A stretch of 21,046 bases of DNA. It comes from Chara braunii (Eukaryota; Streptophyta; Charophyceae; Charales; Characeae). How positions within the stretch are numbered: position 1 is the first letter of the stretch; each line of letters starts with the position of its first letter. The notes under the pieces were generated by a model, which was given only the letters and a program-made list of their open reading frames with translations, was not told the origin of the DNA and did no database searches. Below are positions 1-9,440 of this stretch, one piece after another. Both the position numbers and the translations under genes were made by a program. The stretch spans positions 2,819,235-2,840,280 of the forward strand of contig BFEA01000051.1 of the NCBI GenBank assembly GCA_003427395.1. Direction: 5' to 3'.

Positions 1-64
<64 letters not shown>
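1..64. repeat. (AG)n microsatellite at window edge
   Basis: Uninterrupted AG dinucleotide tract of 32 units running off the left end of the window. It probably marks where assembly stopped. Confidence 0.98.
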
Positions 65-66
<2 letters not shown>

Positions 67-110
67 TGAATGGCAAAATTGAAATATAGGTCAAATTGCG
101 GCCGCAATCT

Positions 111-154
111 ATTTCACAGTTAGAATGAGTATTTATTTCACAGTTGGAATGAGT
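111..154 (+). repeat. 20-bp tandem duplication next to the rRNA fragment
   Basis: Two near-identical 20-bp copies (111-130 and 135-154) of the motif ATTTCACAGTTRGAATGAGT, differing at one base and separated by four bases. They lie about 35 bp from the mitochondrial SSU fragment, inside AT-rich DNA. Function unknown. Confidence 0.85.
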
Positions 155-189
155 TTTTAAAATTTATTTAGTATTTTTCCTGGAAATAT

Positions 190-342
190 CCCGTCAATTC
201 CTTTGAGTTTCAGCCTTGCAGCCGTACTCCCCAGGCGGAGTGTTTAACGCGTTAGCTAGGTCCGTCATCGAATCGCCCCCAAAAACCATCGGGCGTAGAC
301 CAAGGACCAACACTCATCGTTTACGGCATGGACTACCAGGGT
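190..342 (-). pseudogene. Fragment of mitochondrial small-subunit rRNA gene (probable NUMT)
   Basis: Read on the minus strand, this stretch is the universally conserved part of SSU rRNA. It opens at the complement of the '785/806' primer site (ACCCTGGTAGTCC), runs through GTAAACGATGAGTG, CTAGCTAACGCGTTAA and CCGCCTGGGGAGTACG, and ends at AAACTCAAAGGAATTGACGGG, the '907-926' site. It corresponds to roughly E. coli 16S positions 790-926. The variable segment between contains TTGGTCCTTGGTCTACGC, which resembles plant mitochondrial rrn18 and not plastid or typical bacterial 16S. Homology stops abruptly at both ends and the flanks are AT-rich non-rRNA sequence. It is therefore a ~150-bp fragment, best read as nuclear-integrated mitochondrial DNA. 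A scrambled, fragmented mitochondrial rRNA gene is the alternative. It lies on the piece left of the first adapter scar, so its link to the rest of the window is unproven. Confidence 0.88.
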
Positions 343-1400
343 CATTTTGAATTTAAATAAAAAATGGACTATATCATTCTCTGAGTTTTTGTTTGGATTG
401 CAATATCAAGTCAATCTGTTCCGAAAATTTAGGATTCAATAATTTCATCTCAGAGATCCAGCGTTGTTGAAATTTAACATCTTTGTAAAGCAATATCGTT
501 TTTCTTAGCATACTTTGACAACAAAATTTACGAGTAATCCAATTTTCAGTTTTTTTCACGCATTTTTTTAGCGCGAAAGCTCCCTAAATTTAGAGTGTTT
601 TTTTAGTTGGCCTACACATCGTTGAGTGGCAAAAATAAAAAATATGCGGAATCGGCGCGACGATTATTTCGCGATCAAAATAATTTTTTGAAAATGTTCT
701 GATATGTTCTCAGGAAAGAACACGACCTCGTTTATGGATTCTCAAAATTTTAGATTTTTCTGTGTATTCCTCCGAGCACAAAAGATCGTCGAAGTTGCCT
801 CTTGCAAAACGCCTATTTCATTGCGCCCAACCTCCCTGTTTTGAGAAGACGGACCTCAACGCTCCGGTTTGAGGGCCTCTTGCCCTCACTTCTTTTTGGG
901 GTCTGCTTTCACCCGAGGACCGTTCCTTTTTACAAAAGTTTCAGTTCTACCAGAGCTAGTTGTAGGTAGTCTGCAATTTTGGCAAGAACCGGGCCTCCAA
1001 TCTTTTTTGCCCCTTAAGAACCCACTTTGCGTCCTGGTCGCCTGCCGTAAAAAATGCGACACGTTGACACAGACGTCGAAGCCCACTATACCACAGCCTT
1101 AGGGCTGCGAACTTGAAATGTGAAATTCAGATATCGTGATGGATCTGAAAGGAACACTTCCGCTTCTGTCGGATAGCATGCTAGAGGCATCATGAGATAT
1201 ACGGTGATGAATGTATCCCCGTATCCGTTACTTGTTCATTCTCGTGGCTGTGTTCATGGATACATTTTATTGTCACGGTACATCACGATGCAGACTGACA
1301 TGAAGGAGATTGTACCAACCCATGAATAGGGGTGCATAGCTGTTCTTATTTGTTTTATGTGCCAGAGATACACCATTTCTGGTCCTTGGCCTCTGCAACA
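343..1400. other. AT-rich stretch without a recognisable gene
   Basis: The left half (343-800) is AT-rich, with poly-T runs. The right half (840-1100) is more GC-balanced and slightly pyrimidine-skewed. The best minus-strand frame ends at 374 and is open for about 69 codons, giving a basic Lys/Gln/Leu-rich peptide. It has no family resemblance I can name. No tRNA, promoter or further rRNA homology is evident. Confidence 0.5.
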
Positions 1401-1401
1401 C

Positions 1402-1439
1402 CTGTCTCTTATACACATCTAGATGTGTATAAGAGACAG
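1402..1439. other. Tn5/Nextera mosaic-end dimer (library chimera scar 1)
   Basis: The 19-bp Tn5 mosaic end CTGTCTCTTATACACATCT (1402-1420) is followed immediately by its exact reverse complement (1421-1439). This 38-bp perfect palindrome is the ligated transposase adapter of tagmentation libraries and not a genomic sequence. Translations across it give the familiar database artefacts VSYTHLDVYKRQ and MCIRDS. No 9-bp Tn5 target duplication flanks it. The sequence on either side should be treated as separate molecules. Confidence 0.97.
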
Positions 1440-1462
1440 CTCTCTCTCTCTCTCTCTCTCTC
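1440..1462. repeat. (CT)n microsatellite
   Basis: CT dinucleotide tract directly abutting the mosaic-end dimer. A simple repeat beside the scar may have helped mis-assembly. Confidence 0.95.
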
Positions 1463-1484
1463 CCCAAAAGCCTATGTATCCCCT

Positions 1485-1542
1485 GCGGCTGCGGTCATGG
1501 CGGTCACGGCCGCGGGGCCGCGGTCATGACCGCTGCGGCCAA
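1485..1542. repeat. GC-rich palindromic cluster
   Basis: Overlapping inverted repeats built on GCGGTCATGACCGC (perfect 14-bp palindrome at 1520-1533), flanked by GGCCGC and its complement. A related cluster lies at 2281-2357. It could be the end of an unrecognised mobile element. No function is assigned. Confidence 0.6.
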
Positions 1543-1798
1543 GGGGAGGGGGGTATTGACAATTGGGGTCGGGATTCCGTGGGCAGGACCCGGGCCCCAT
1601 GCCCCCATGAAGGAAAAAATTAAAAAAAAATGAAAAACGGGGGGGTCCAAATAGGGGGGGGTTAGAGGGGGGAGAAAAAAATTATGGACCTCTCCTCTTT
1701 TTATTTTTCCTTTTCATTTAATATCCTATCCGTTGAAAAGGCCATTGTTTTGTTTTTTGAACTTTATTTTGATTGACTGATTGGTTGAATTTTTCTTT

Positions 1799-1912
1799 TT
1801 GATTGATTGATTGATTGATTATTTGGTTGATTGATTGATTGATTGGTTGGCTGATTGATTGATTGATTGATTGATGATTGATTGGTGGGGAAGGGGTCTC
1901 CCTTCCCCCCCG

Positions 1913-1943
<31 letters not shown>
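1799..1943. repeat. Compound microsatellite, copy 1: (GATT)n - G-rich linker - (GC)n(AC)n
   Basis: Many GATT units with occasional GGTT/GATG variants (1799-1883) are followed by GTGGGGAAGGGGTC, a C-rich run, alternating GC (1911-1920) and alternating CA (1921-1943). The same order of parts recurs at 2003-2069. Long minus-strand frames across it encode only Ile-Asn-Gln-Ser runs and are not genes. The alternating purine-pyrimidine part is of Z-DNA type. Confidence 0.9.
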
Positions 1944-2002
1944 GCGCCCGTGCGGTGGTTGAACCCACTATTTTTTTTTCTTCTTCTTTTTCGTTTTTTT
2001 TT

Positions 2003-2069
2003 ATTGATTGATTGATTGATTGGTGGGGAAGGGGTCGCCCTTTCCCCCCGCACATGTACACACACACAC
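2003..2069. repeat. Compound microsatellite, copy 2
   Basis: Direct duplication of the arrangement at 1861-1943: four to five GATT units, then GTGGGGAAGGGGTC, a CCCTTTCCCCCC run, and an AC tract. The shared non-repetitive linker shows the two were duplicated as a compound unit and did not arise independently. Confidence 0.88.
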
Positions 2070-2280
2070 GGAAAATAACAAATTCCCTTTTTTATTACGT
2101 TTCTTTTTATTGAAGTATTTATTTTTTTGTTTTCTATTTTTAATTTTTATTTTAACACTTCATAATTTAAAACAAAAAATATAGTGTGTGTAGGTATTTT
2201 CAAACTCTACAACCCCATATTTTTATTTTTATTTTTTTCCATTGTGTTTTTTTTTTTAAATATGTGAAATTCTCGGCTGC

Positions 2281-2357
2281 ACCCAACCGCGGGGCCATGA
2301 CCTGCGGTCGGGATCCCAACCGCAATCCGAGATTAACTCCGTGATCATGACCGCGGG
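2281..2357. repeat. GC-rich palindromic cluster related to 1485-1542
   Basis: Contains AACCGCGGGGCCATGACC, TGCGGTCGGGATCCC and ATCATGACCGCGGG, reusing the CATGACC and CCGCGG words of the earlier cluster in inverted arrangement. The two clusters bracket an AT-rich microsatellite interior of about 750 bp, which would suit the two ends of a non-autonomous element. No target duplication was found. Confidence 0.45.
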
Positions 2358-2374
2358 AGATTCAGAGCCAACAA

Positions 2375-3084
<710 letters not shown>

Positions 3085-3086
3085 TT

Positions 3087-3278
3087 AGCCGGGCCGTCCA
3101 GGTCACCCTATTTTTCCGGGCGGCCCGGCTGTGCAAGGACAAGGGAAGGAACTTGAAGGTCCAAGCCAAAAAAAAAAAAAAAAAAAAAAACATCCGAAAA
3201 CAAACTATATTATGCACAAAACTAAACGGAATAACTTTTGCCTCATCATCATATCCAAATTCTTCACCAGATTTAGAA
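3087..3278 (+). mobile_element. Truncated hAT-like non-autonomous element (same family as 17018-17785)
   Basis: Starts with a perfect 10-bp inverted repeat, AGCCGGGCCG (3087-3096) and CGGCCCGGCT (3121-3130), then a 23-bp A run (3168-3190). The AT-rich body after it aligns with 17140-17235: both read ATATTATGCA, then ..AAACGRAAYAAC.TTTGCCTCA, then ATATCCAAATT..T.ACCA.ATTT. The match ends exactly at the second mosaic-end dimer, so truncation is caused by the library chimera and not by biology. Confidence 0.65.
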
Positions 3279-3316
3279 CTGTCTCTTATACACATCTAGA
3301 TGTGTATAAGAGACAG
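3279..3316. other. Tn5/Nextera mosaic-end dimer (library chimera scar 2)
   Basis: Same 19-bp mosaic end and exact reverse complement as at 1402-1439. The hAT-like homology running up to 3278 does not resume after 3316, which supports a false join here. Confidence 0.97.
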
Positions 3317-4570
3317 GTCGGGAGGCGTGTAATGGGAGAGACTGAACGGGGTCTTCTGGCAATGGCTGGAGCAAGGTGGACAACGACCGCCATTCCCATC
3401 AGTGTTCCCCCTACCGCCACGACTTCCAACATAGTGGGTGACCATTATCTAACTCAACCATTTCTTATCGGGGTCCCGCCAAGACTGTTCAAAGGCAGCA
3501 TTGTGTTTCTCCCTTTAGACCCTATCCATTAACGACTTCAAGAATTCACTCACTTGAGTCTATGCCTTATGGATATTTGAGTGCAGAATGTTTGTTATAT
3601 GTTGCTTTGCCTACAAGTAGCCAAAGGTGTGCTCTTTTCGTTTGTGGGATCAGAAGGCTCGCCAAGCACTCATAAGGGTTTTTAAACGGGTATGTTTGAA
3701 GAGGTTTTGTTGGAAGGTTGTCCCATCATGGGGGGTCTTGGACGATCGTCGTAAGAGGAGCAACGCATGGTCTCGTGGTAAGAGGGTTTGTGTCAGGTGA
3801 TGCCAAGCCACCGTGACAAACCACCATTGTCAAATTTGCCGCACCATCGGACCGTACAGAAGGCAATACTCTAGATCAACTATCTGCCTCTGAGAGGCAT
3901 CGATAAATGATTTGTCATTTAAGGGTCTGAAATTGGCATTAGGCGGGCATATTGTGCCCAACCGAAGTTTTGCAAGTCGAAGTTTGTCTGTTGGGATTCG
4001 GAATCCCTCTTCCATCTACACCTGACAATGTCATTTGTGTTATCTGTTATGTGGGTTTTCCCGTAACAGTCTTTCACCTTATATTTCCACTGCAGCAGGG
4101 GTTTTGCCGCCCCTTATTTCCATTGGTTAGGATCAAAGGGGAATGGATAGAGTGGAGTCGACCATTCGTAGGCCCATCAACCGTCTTTCTCATCTCTCAA
4201 GACTCTAATCGATGAAGTCACGTCATAATTGCTTTGTATCAAAGTCTGTGTTGCGGGTGAAGCGGGAGAGCCTCGCTCCTAGCAATATAGGTTCGTGTGC
4301 TTCTAATTTCACCCTAAGTCTTGAGCTTCTGTTCACCCTATAAATGACCATGGGCAGGGGGCATTGAGGACATCGTGACCATGCAATCCCCCCGTTGGAT
4401 GGTTGGGCCTTGGCGCAGAGCTCGCACCCATACTATGGGGACTGCTTCTTTGAGTTGGTGTAGCTTCTCCCCTAAAAAATAATTGTCACGTCGATTTGAC
4501 ACATTTTTCATTTTCGTAAAATCACTACCTTCCCCTTCCCCAACCACATCAACAAACAAACTATAGGCTA
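3317..4570. other. Mid-GC stretch without a recognisable gene
   Basis: Balanced base composition with scattered frames under 90 codons on both strands. None shows a recognisable domain and none is supported by a paralogue in the window. A small hairpin (TGCCTCTGAGAGGCA) sits at 3885-3900. I see no promoter, RNA gene or repeat homology that I can support. Confidence 0.45.
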
Positions 4571-4574
4571 CGCA

Positions 4575-4965
4575 CCCGTGCCCTCACGGTAAGTCAATTG
4601 GGTGTGTTGGTTGCCGTTGTCGGTGCGAATACCCTTATAAGGGTATTTGCCCTGGTTTTTGCAAGTGACAGAAAAAGAAGTTTGGACCTCAAAACTTAGT
4701 GCACTGCGCGAGTCATGGTAATTTTTTACTTTAGGTCGATGAAAAGTTCGGATGAGAATAGAGAGTGTGGGGGCGCGCATTTTGAAGCCGCGTGTGATCT
4801 TTTTTTTTTATGATTGTAAAGGCGGCACAGTTGCCGGTCAAACTCCCGTTTTTTTATACGTTTGACTGTCGCATGTGCGTTTACGTAGACGACATTCGTC
4901 ATGACTGTCAGCGTTGCGGATTTATAGGTGGCTATTTTTATTTTCTATTTAAAGAGTATGCCCGT
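4575..4965 (-). repeat. Inverted copy of the segment upstream of U6 (partner 12655-13050)
   Basis: The reverse complement is colinear with 12655-13050. Shared landmarks in order are CTATA-AA...GCAACGC, a GTCGTC/GCCGTCC region, CAATCATAAAAAA, GATCAC.CG.G.CTTCAA, then TGCGCGCC.CCACACTCTCTA, CTGTC.CTTGCAAAAA and AGGGTATT.GCAC.GACA. Identity in the best part is about 80 percent by eye. The U6-like body itself is not evident in this copy. Reading frames do not stay in register between copies because an A run differs in length, so it is a DNA-level repeat and not a conserved gene. Confidence 0.75.
4629..4646. repeat. Perfect 18-bp palindrome
   Basis: ATACCCTTATAAGGGTAT is identical to its reverse complement. 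The paralogous site near 13018-13035 retains only the right half (AAGGGTAT), so the palindrome is decaying there or arose here. Confidence 0.9.
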
Positions 4966-5542
4966 GTAGCATGTGGCACAACAAGGTTTCTTGTCACGAT
5001 AAACCCCTCGTAGGAGTTTTTCGAAGCCTTGGAAAAGGTCTCGCAAAGGGAGTCAGGCCCGAACAAAGTTTGAATTTTCTTGTTGTTGTTGAAGCGGTAA
5101 AAGGATAGCTTGGGAGTAGTGGCCTTTTGCGTTAGCCTGAAGTAACGATGGTGTGATTTTTGGTATAAGGAGAGGCGTGCACGACAACCATGGTCGGGAC
5201 AAGGCCCTAAAGAGTGATAGGCATCGCGGGTCGGCCAAAGGTGTGGCTTTGGGGAATTTGGGTAGGCCTACGCACCACGCAGCGCCTGTTTATATGGAAC
5301 TATGTGAGTGTTATGCTCAGCCTGGGCCTCGCACTAATGGTTACGGTGTCAGACTTTCATGTGGGAGGTACGAGGATCGAGGCCGGCAAACAATGATAGT
5401 GGTCCGGTGGAGCATCTCGAAGAGAACCGAGGGGTTGAGGGCCCGACGAGGCTATCCTCCTTGTTTTTTGTTGTCCGCCACGGCTACTAGCCCAATTGGC
5501 AGGACCAACGGGGTGCCGATGATCCCCTCCCTAGCCTAAGTA

Positions 5543-5544
<2 letters not shown>

Positions 5545-5577
<33 letters not shown>
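5545..5577. repeat. 33-bp poly-T tract flanked by GTAC
   Basis: Thirty-three T residues with GTAC immediately before (5540-5543, plus one A) and after (5578-5581). Read on the minus strand it is a long poly-A, as expected at the 3' end of a retroposed sequence with a very short target duplication. It lies between the inverted segment ending near 4965 and the left arm starting near 5790. Confidence 0.8.
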
Positions 5578-5578
<1 letters not shown>

Positions 5579-5581
5579 TAC

Positions 5582-5789
5582 CTGTCCTTTTTTTTGGGGG
5601 GGGGACACGGTGTCGGTACTGGTTTCGGGACTGACGGTGGAACCGTTGGGCCTAGCGTGGTTGATACGCTCGTTGAACCGTTGAAGCACAGACTTGAGCT
5701 CGAGTTCCATTGCACACAGATGAGTAAAATACTATAATTTTAACTTGACTGGGGCACGGAAGTTCAGTGATGATACCTCAGGGTATATG
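5582..5789. other. Junction sequence between poly-T and left arm
   Basis: About 200 bp with no match to the right arm or to other parts of the window. Contains a G9 run and GTTGAACCGTTG-type short repeats. No gene seen. Confidence 0.4.
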
Positions 5790-5800
5790 CTCGCAGTTCG

Positions 5801-6106
5801 GTGTCGAGCGCATCGGTCTCACACAGTGCGGAACCCTCCCGACAACGTCACGCAATCGGTTTCATCCTCATCGTGATACACATGGAGCTTCCGCAAACCG
5901 CTCCGATCGAGTGCGCCAGCCATACCTCTCGCGAGCCCCTACCACAGGATAAGGCCAACACGAGGTACAACTTACCTCCACCTTACGGGAGCTGTCACCT
6001 CCCTTCGGTGGGCGTATCCCCGTCGAGCTACCAATCCACAGTACGAAAGCTAATCAGTTGCAATCGCAGAGGTGGACCAGCCGAGGGCATTTCTCGTTCG
6101 CTGTAG
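5801..6106 (+). pseudogene. Outer-block open frame, left copy (unrecognised)
   Basis: A 101-codon open frame beginning with GTG. I do not recognise the product. It matters because the mirror-image block at the end of the right arm is open in the same starting frame and ends at the same TAG. The first residues (S-A-S-V) and the final stretch (CNRRGGPAEGISRSL here, CNRRAGPAEGVSRTL there) correspond. The middle parts are out of register: the left copy carries R-V-R-Q-P-Y-L-S-R in another frame that matches R-V-R-Q-P-H-L-S-R of the right frame. If this was ever a gene, the left copy has compensating frameshifts. Chance openness in GC-rich DNA is the alternative. There is no ribosome-binding or splice evidence. 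Confidence 0.25.
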
Positions 6107-6419
6107 CATAGGGGGTACGCGCGGTCTCACACCTCTATCAAACCCGCACATGAACTGACACACCGGGGGGCTGAAGTCCCAAGCGTGACTCGTCATCGGT
6201 CGACTAGGACGCATCCCACACACCACGCGTTACACCACAACACTCATACACATGGAAGGACACAAAACAAACAACACAACAACACTCCTAGCCCTTTTTG
6301 TACCCATCCCATAACCTTCCGACGCGGAAACCGGATAGGCGACGAGTGCGAGACTTAGTACAAAACCGCGCGGACGCAGGGTCATCTCATATCGACTAGC
6401 AATGCAAGCATTCACAAGT

Positions 6420-6520
6420 AGTCACAATGATGACGTACTATGTAGTACCCATACTCATGTGGTCCTCGTTAATCTCGAGCGTTGCATTCCACACTCAAGT
6501 GTCGACTGACACGTGCCTTC
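6420..6520 (+). repeat. Palindrome-rich conserved box, left copy
   Basis: Holds GTACTA-TG-TAGTAC inside ATGACGTACTATGTAGTACC, then ACTCAAGTGT and TGTCGACTGACAC. Nearly all of these words are retained in the mirror copy at 19630-19745, making it one of the best conserved parts of the arms. Role unknown. A protein-binding or structural role is possible. Confidence 0.6.
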
Positions 6521-7489
6521 CGGGGTTGATCTCTCGACGCTAGACAACCGTCAAGTGCGGTTGAGAGCCACACCCTTTTCTGCACCCTGCAGAGAGTGGG
6601 TGGTACACAGGTTCATACATGTGGTGGCAATCGTCTTTTATCGCCCTGGAAACGAGCTCCATCATCCATGGCCTAGAAAGAGCTCAAAGGGTTTGACTTT
6701 GACGGCGGTCACGAACTACAACGTCCAACTATAAAAACTCTAAAAAGCAAGGGGCAAAGGGGATCTCTCTTTTCTCTCAACGCATAATTTGTTTAACCTT
6801 TGCGCACGGTCACAATAGGTCGTGTGAACACTCAAGACGTATGTATGTACATATATAAATAAGGGTCATTAATATAGGACGATCACTTCTCACAATCACA
6901 GTGAGACTCCTCTCATCCATGTATGTATGTAATCGCAGGCAGTCACATCAAGAGTCCGAACCACAAAACATACCTGCAATCACATCAACAATTCAACAAA
7001 AAGTCCATACACTATACAGAGTCAACTTCAACCATTCTCTGCGCTCACACCCCTCGCTTTAGCCATGTAAGCCTCACTCTTTGTGCAACTCTCAAAATAA
7101 AATACCCAGCACCTTAGTTATATGGTCATTCAATAAAGTCTTGGTAAAAACACAACAAAACAAATCAAACCACAGGGTTAAAACCTTTAGGTTGAGTGGC
7201 AAAAGATGGATTGGAGTTAAGTCATAAAACGACGAATCGATCACCGACCTGTTAGCAGTGATAACAAAAGATGATATTTATACGATCAAGCTGAAACTAG
7301 TCCAAATCCCGAATCGAATGTCCAAAGAAGACATGTATCAAAAGACAGGTTAATATCAAAGTTAAATCATCAGTGTATGGGGAATGAATCTCCATACCAC
7401 ATTCTTACTCAAAGTTATCTGCCAACTAAGTCTAAGTCTATCTCTAAGCCAATGCCCATTGAAAAGGTATACCTTTGGCAGGGTGGATT

Positions 7490-7865
7490 GTCAAAATTGT
7501 CAACTGTCAAAATATAACCTAACTCCCGTATGAAAAATGCATTTTCAGAATTTATATTAGTCCCAATATGAAATTTGAAATAATTTTCAACTTTCCAAAG
7601 TCAAATTTTGTTTAATTTCCTGAATTAACAAAAATTTGGGCAGCACTCCCTATAGAAAAGGTAGACTTCCCAGAGTTATACTAACTCAGATAAGAACTCA
7701 AAGTAAAACTTGAGTTCTGCCAAGACAAAATTTAACTAACTCCTTAGATTTGTAGAAATTTCGGCAACGCTTCTCGTAGAGAAAGTATCTTACCAAGATT
7801 TATACAAATCCAAGTATAAAAAATGATCCCAGAAAATGCGAGAATTAACCTAAGTAAAAAAAAAA
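7490..7865 (+). repeat. ~124-bp tandem array, left arm (about three units)
   Basis: Diverged direct repeats with recurring landmarks 'agaatttatattag', 'agagttatactaa' and 'agatttatacaaa' near 7550, 7672 and 7797, about 124 bp apart. Each unit also has a 'gaaaaggtag' / 'gaaagtat' segment and a 'caaaatttaactaact' segment. The right arm holds the same array in reverse complement with about five units. Confidence 0.75.
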
Positions 7866-8104
7866 AGTTAGCTAAAAAAATGCAGAAATTAAACTAACTC
7901 ATATCGCTCTAACATGCGGCGAGCAACCAAAGTAACTATCTGTCAAACTAAAACTCAGACTAAGTAGTAATCTCACTCAGCCACATGCAAGGCCATACCA
8001 CAGTGGCAAGTATTCTCATCAGTCCCCAAGTCAAATTCTCATAGATAGTTCAAGAAACTTTCAGATGATTTAACCCTTATACCCAACTTACATATCGTAT
8101 TGTG

Positions 8105-8250
8105 CTATACCATTCAGCTTAGAAACAATGTTTAACTGTCAGTTCACATGCAAATATAAGTAAAGATAGATCTTATTTGTACTCAGTTTATACTTGTATG
8201 CGTGGTTTCAGGCTAAACCATTCAGCTTAGAAATAATGCTTAGCCTTAGA
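8105..8250 (+). repeat. ~98-bp motif array, left arm, outer units
   Basis: Two units carrying CATTCAGCTTAGAAAYAATG, at about 8113 and 8219. Two more units at about 8876 and 8938 lie beyond the inserted MITE. The right arm has five such units as reverse complement. Confidence 0.8.
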
Positions 8251-8267
8251 CAAAAAATCCTCCCTTA

Positions 8268-8806
8268 CAACAGAAAAATTTCCCAGAATTAAATAATCAT
8301 TCTATATTATAATTACATTCTAAATTTTAAATTTTCATTCCATCTTAAAAAATGTCATTCCATTTTTAAATTTTTTCTTCTTACTTGAAAACTTTCTTTC
8401 CAAGAATGGGGTATCCCTTCTTATTTGAACTGCATGCTAGAGATGGAATGAAAGTGGATGAGTTCATGAAATATTTTAATTGGATTGTCATTCTAAGTAA
8501 AGATTTTCAGTCATAAATAGGTTAATCCAATCTAAATTGGATGATATTTGTTGTAGTAGAATGAAAGTTTAATTAAAACATTTCATAAACTTGTCCAGAC
8601 TTTCATTCCATCTTGAACAAATAGATGCAGTTGGAAGGGAAAACTCATATGTGGACGGGAACTTATCAAATAAAACTGGAAATTTTAGAATTGTTCGAAC
8701 ATTGGAATGATAATTTATAAATATGAAGGATTTTTTTTTTTTAGAATTTTTTTTTTTTTTTAGAATGTTTTTTTAACGTTCATTTCTCATGGGAATTTTT
8801 CTCTTG
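8268..8806. mobile_element. 539-bp palindromic MITE with TA target duplication
   Basis: Terminal inverted repeats CAACAGAAAAATTTCCCA (from 8268) and CAAGAGAAAAATTCCCA (reverse complement from 8806) are flanked on both sides by TA (8266-8267 and 8807-8808). The whole element folds back. The inner arms around 8431-8489 and 8556-8612 share AGATGGAATGAAAGT and ATGAAATRTTTTAATT in inverted order. The turn is the hairpin ATCCAAT-CTAA-ATTGGAT at 8525-8542, within 4 bp of the element's midpoint. There is no coding capacity. TA target and palindromic form suggest a Tc1/mariner-mobilised MITE. The mirror position in the right arm lacks it. Confidence 0.8.
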
Positions 8807-8869
8807 TAGAAATAAAACAAAAGATTAAATCATTCAATCAGTAAAACTCTCAGAAATAAACACAAGAAC

Positions 8870-8990
8870 CAGGTCATTCAGCTTAGAAATAATGTCTGAC
8901 CCTTCAGAAAACAGTCAAATAAATGTAGCCATGTGCCATTCTGCTTAGAAACAATGCCTAGTCATTGGTTGACCCGGTCAAACGCATGCA
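8870..8990 (+). repeat. ~98-bp motif array, left arm, inner units
   Basis: Two further copies of the CATT(C)AGCTTAGAAA-AATG motif, one with CATTCTGCTTAG, about 62 bp apart. Without the MITE they would follow closely on the units at 8105-8250, so the array was split by insertion. Confidence 0.75.
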
Positions 8991-9440
8991 AAATTGTCTT
9001 TCTCCCACCTTCCCCCAGTTCATCCCTTAGTCTACTTTCAGTCAAAATAAAGAGAAACTTAAGTTTCACACACACACATTCCTTGCTTTCAGTCTTATCG
9101 AATTATGAAAAGAAAGCAAAAATCATATGGGAACACAAGCATACAGCAGTCAAACTAAAAGGAGATAGTCAAACAGGGATATAGTGGGATCATACAGTCA
9201 GGAATTGGTATACCTGTCAGTTCTCTGCCTCCAGATTCTCGCCTAGGTTCCGGCAGAGCTCTCACAATCGGTGGGCAGACTCCCCAAAGAGTCTTAATAC
9301 GGTCCTACGGGTTACAATCGCGCCTGCCGCCCTCCTCTCTGAACCGGATTAGACTAAGATTAAGAAAAGCAGAATGAGGGGTTTCAGACGCTCGAGATAT
9401 AAGAGAGGGACTGACTCAACTCGCAGGAGAGGGCCTTGTT

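Larger units (their letters stand above)
5790..9440 (+). repeat. Left arm of giant inverted repeat
   Basis: This ~3.65-kb segment is colinear with the reverse complement of 15410-20300. Anchors from outside in (left with right): 5801-6125 with 20287-19970, 6195-6215 with 19945-19925, 6380-6745 with 19765-19420, 6850-6960 with 18880-18800, 7115-7190 with 18650-18572, 7475-7865 with 18290-16850, 7870-7990 with 16832-16712, 8105-8960 with 16640-16150, 9005-9160 with 15845-15690, and 9225-9440 with 15660-15410. It is rich in A and C on this strand. Identity varies, roughly 65 to 90 percent. A 539-bp MITE interrupts it. No coding capacity is recognised. Confidence 0.9.

Noticed and set aside
190-342. 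Plastid or bacterial origin of the SSU rRNA fragment.
   Set aside because: The segment between the conserved blocks (GGTCCTTGGTCTACGC) matches the plant mitochondrial type from memory and not the plastid or common bacterial form. A database search would settle it.
1273-1623. Several ORFs with VSYTHLDVYKRQ or MCIRDS.
   Set aside because: They are translations of the Tn5 adapter dimer, not proteins.
1718-2067. Minus-strand ORFs of 82-115 codons rich in Ile-Asn-Gln-Ser.
   Set aside because: They are translations of GATT and AC microsatellites.
4568-4780. Minus-strand frame containing KGIRTDNG, resembling the RTDNG motif of Copia-type integrases.
   Set aside because: Only this short word matches, and neither the HHCC region nor the other catalytic positions is visible. 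The homologous DNA at 12900-13050 does not preserve the motif or the frame, so chance is more likely.
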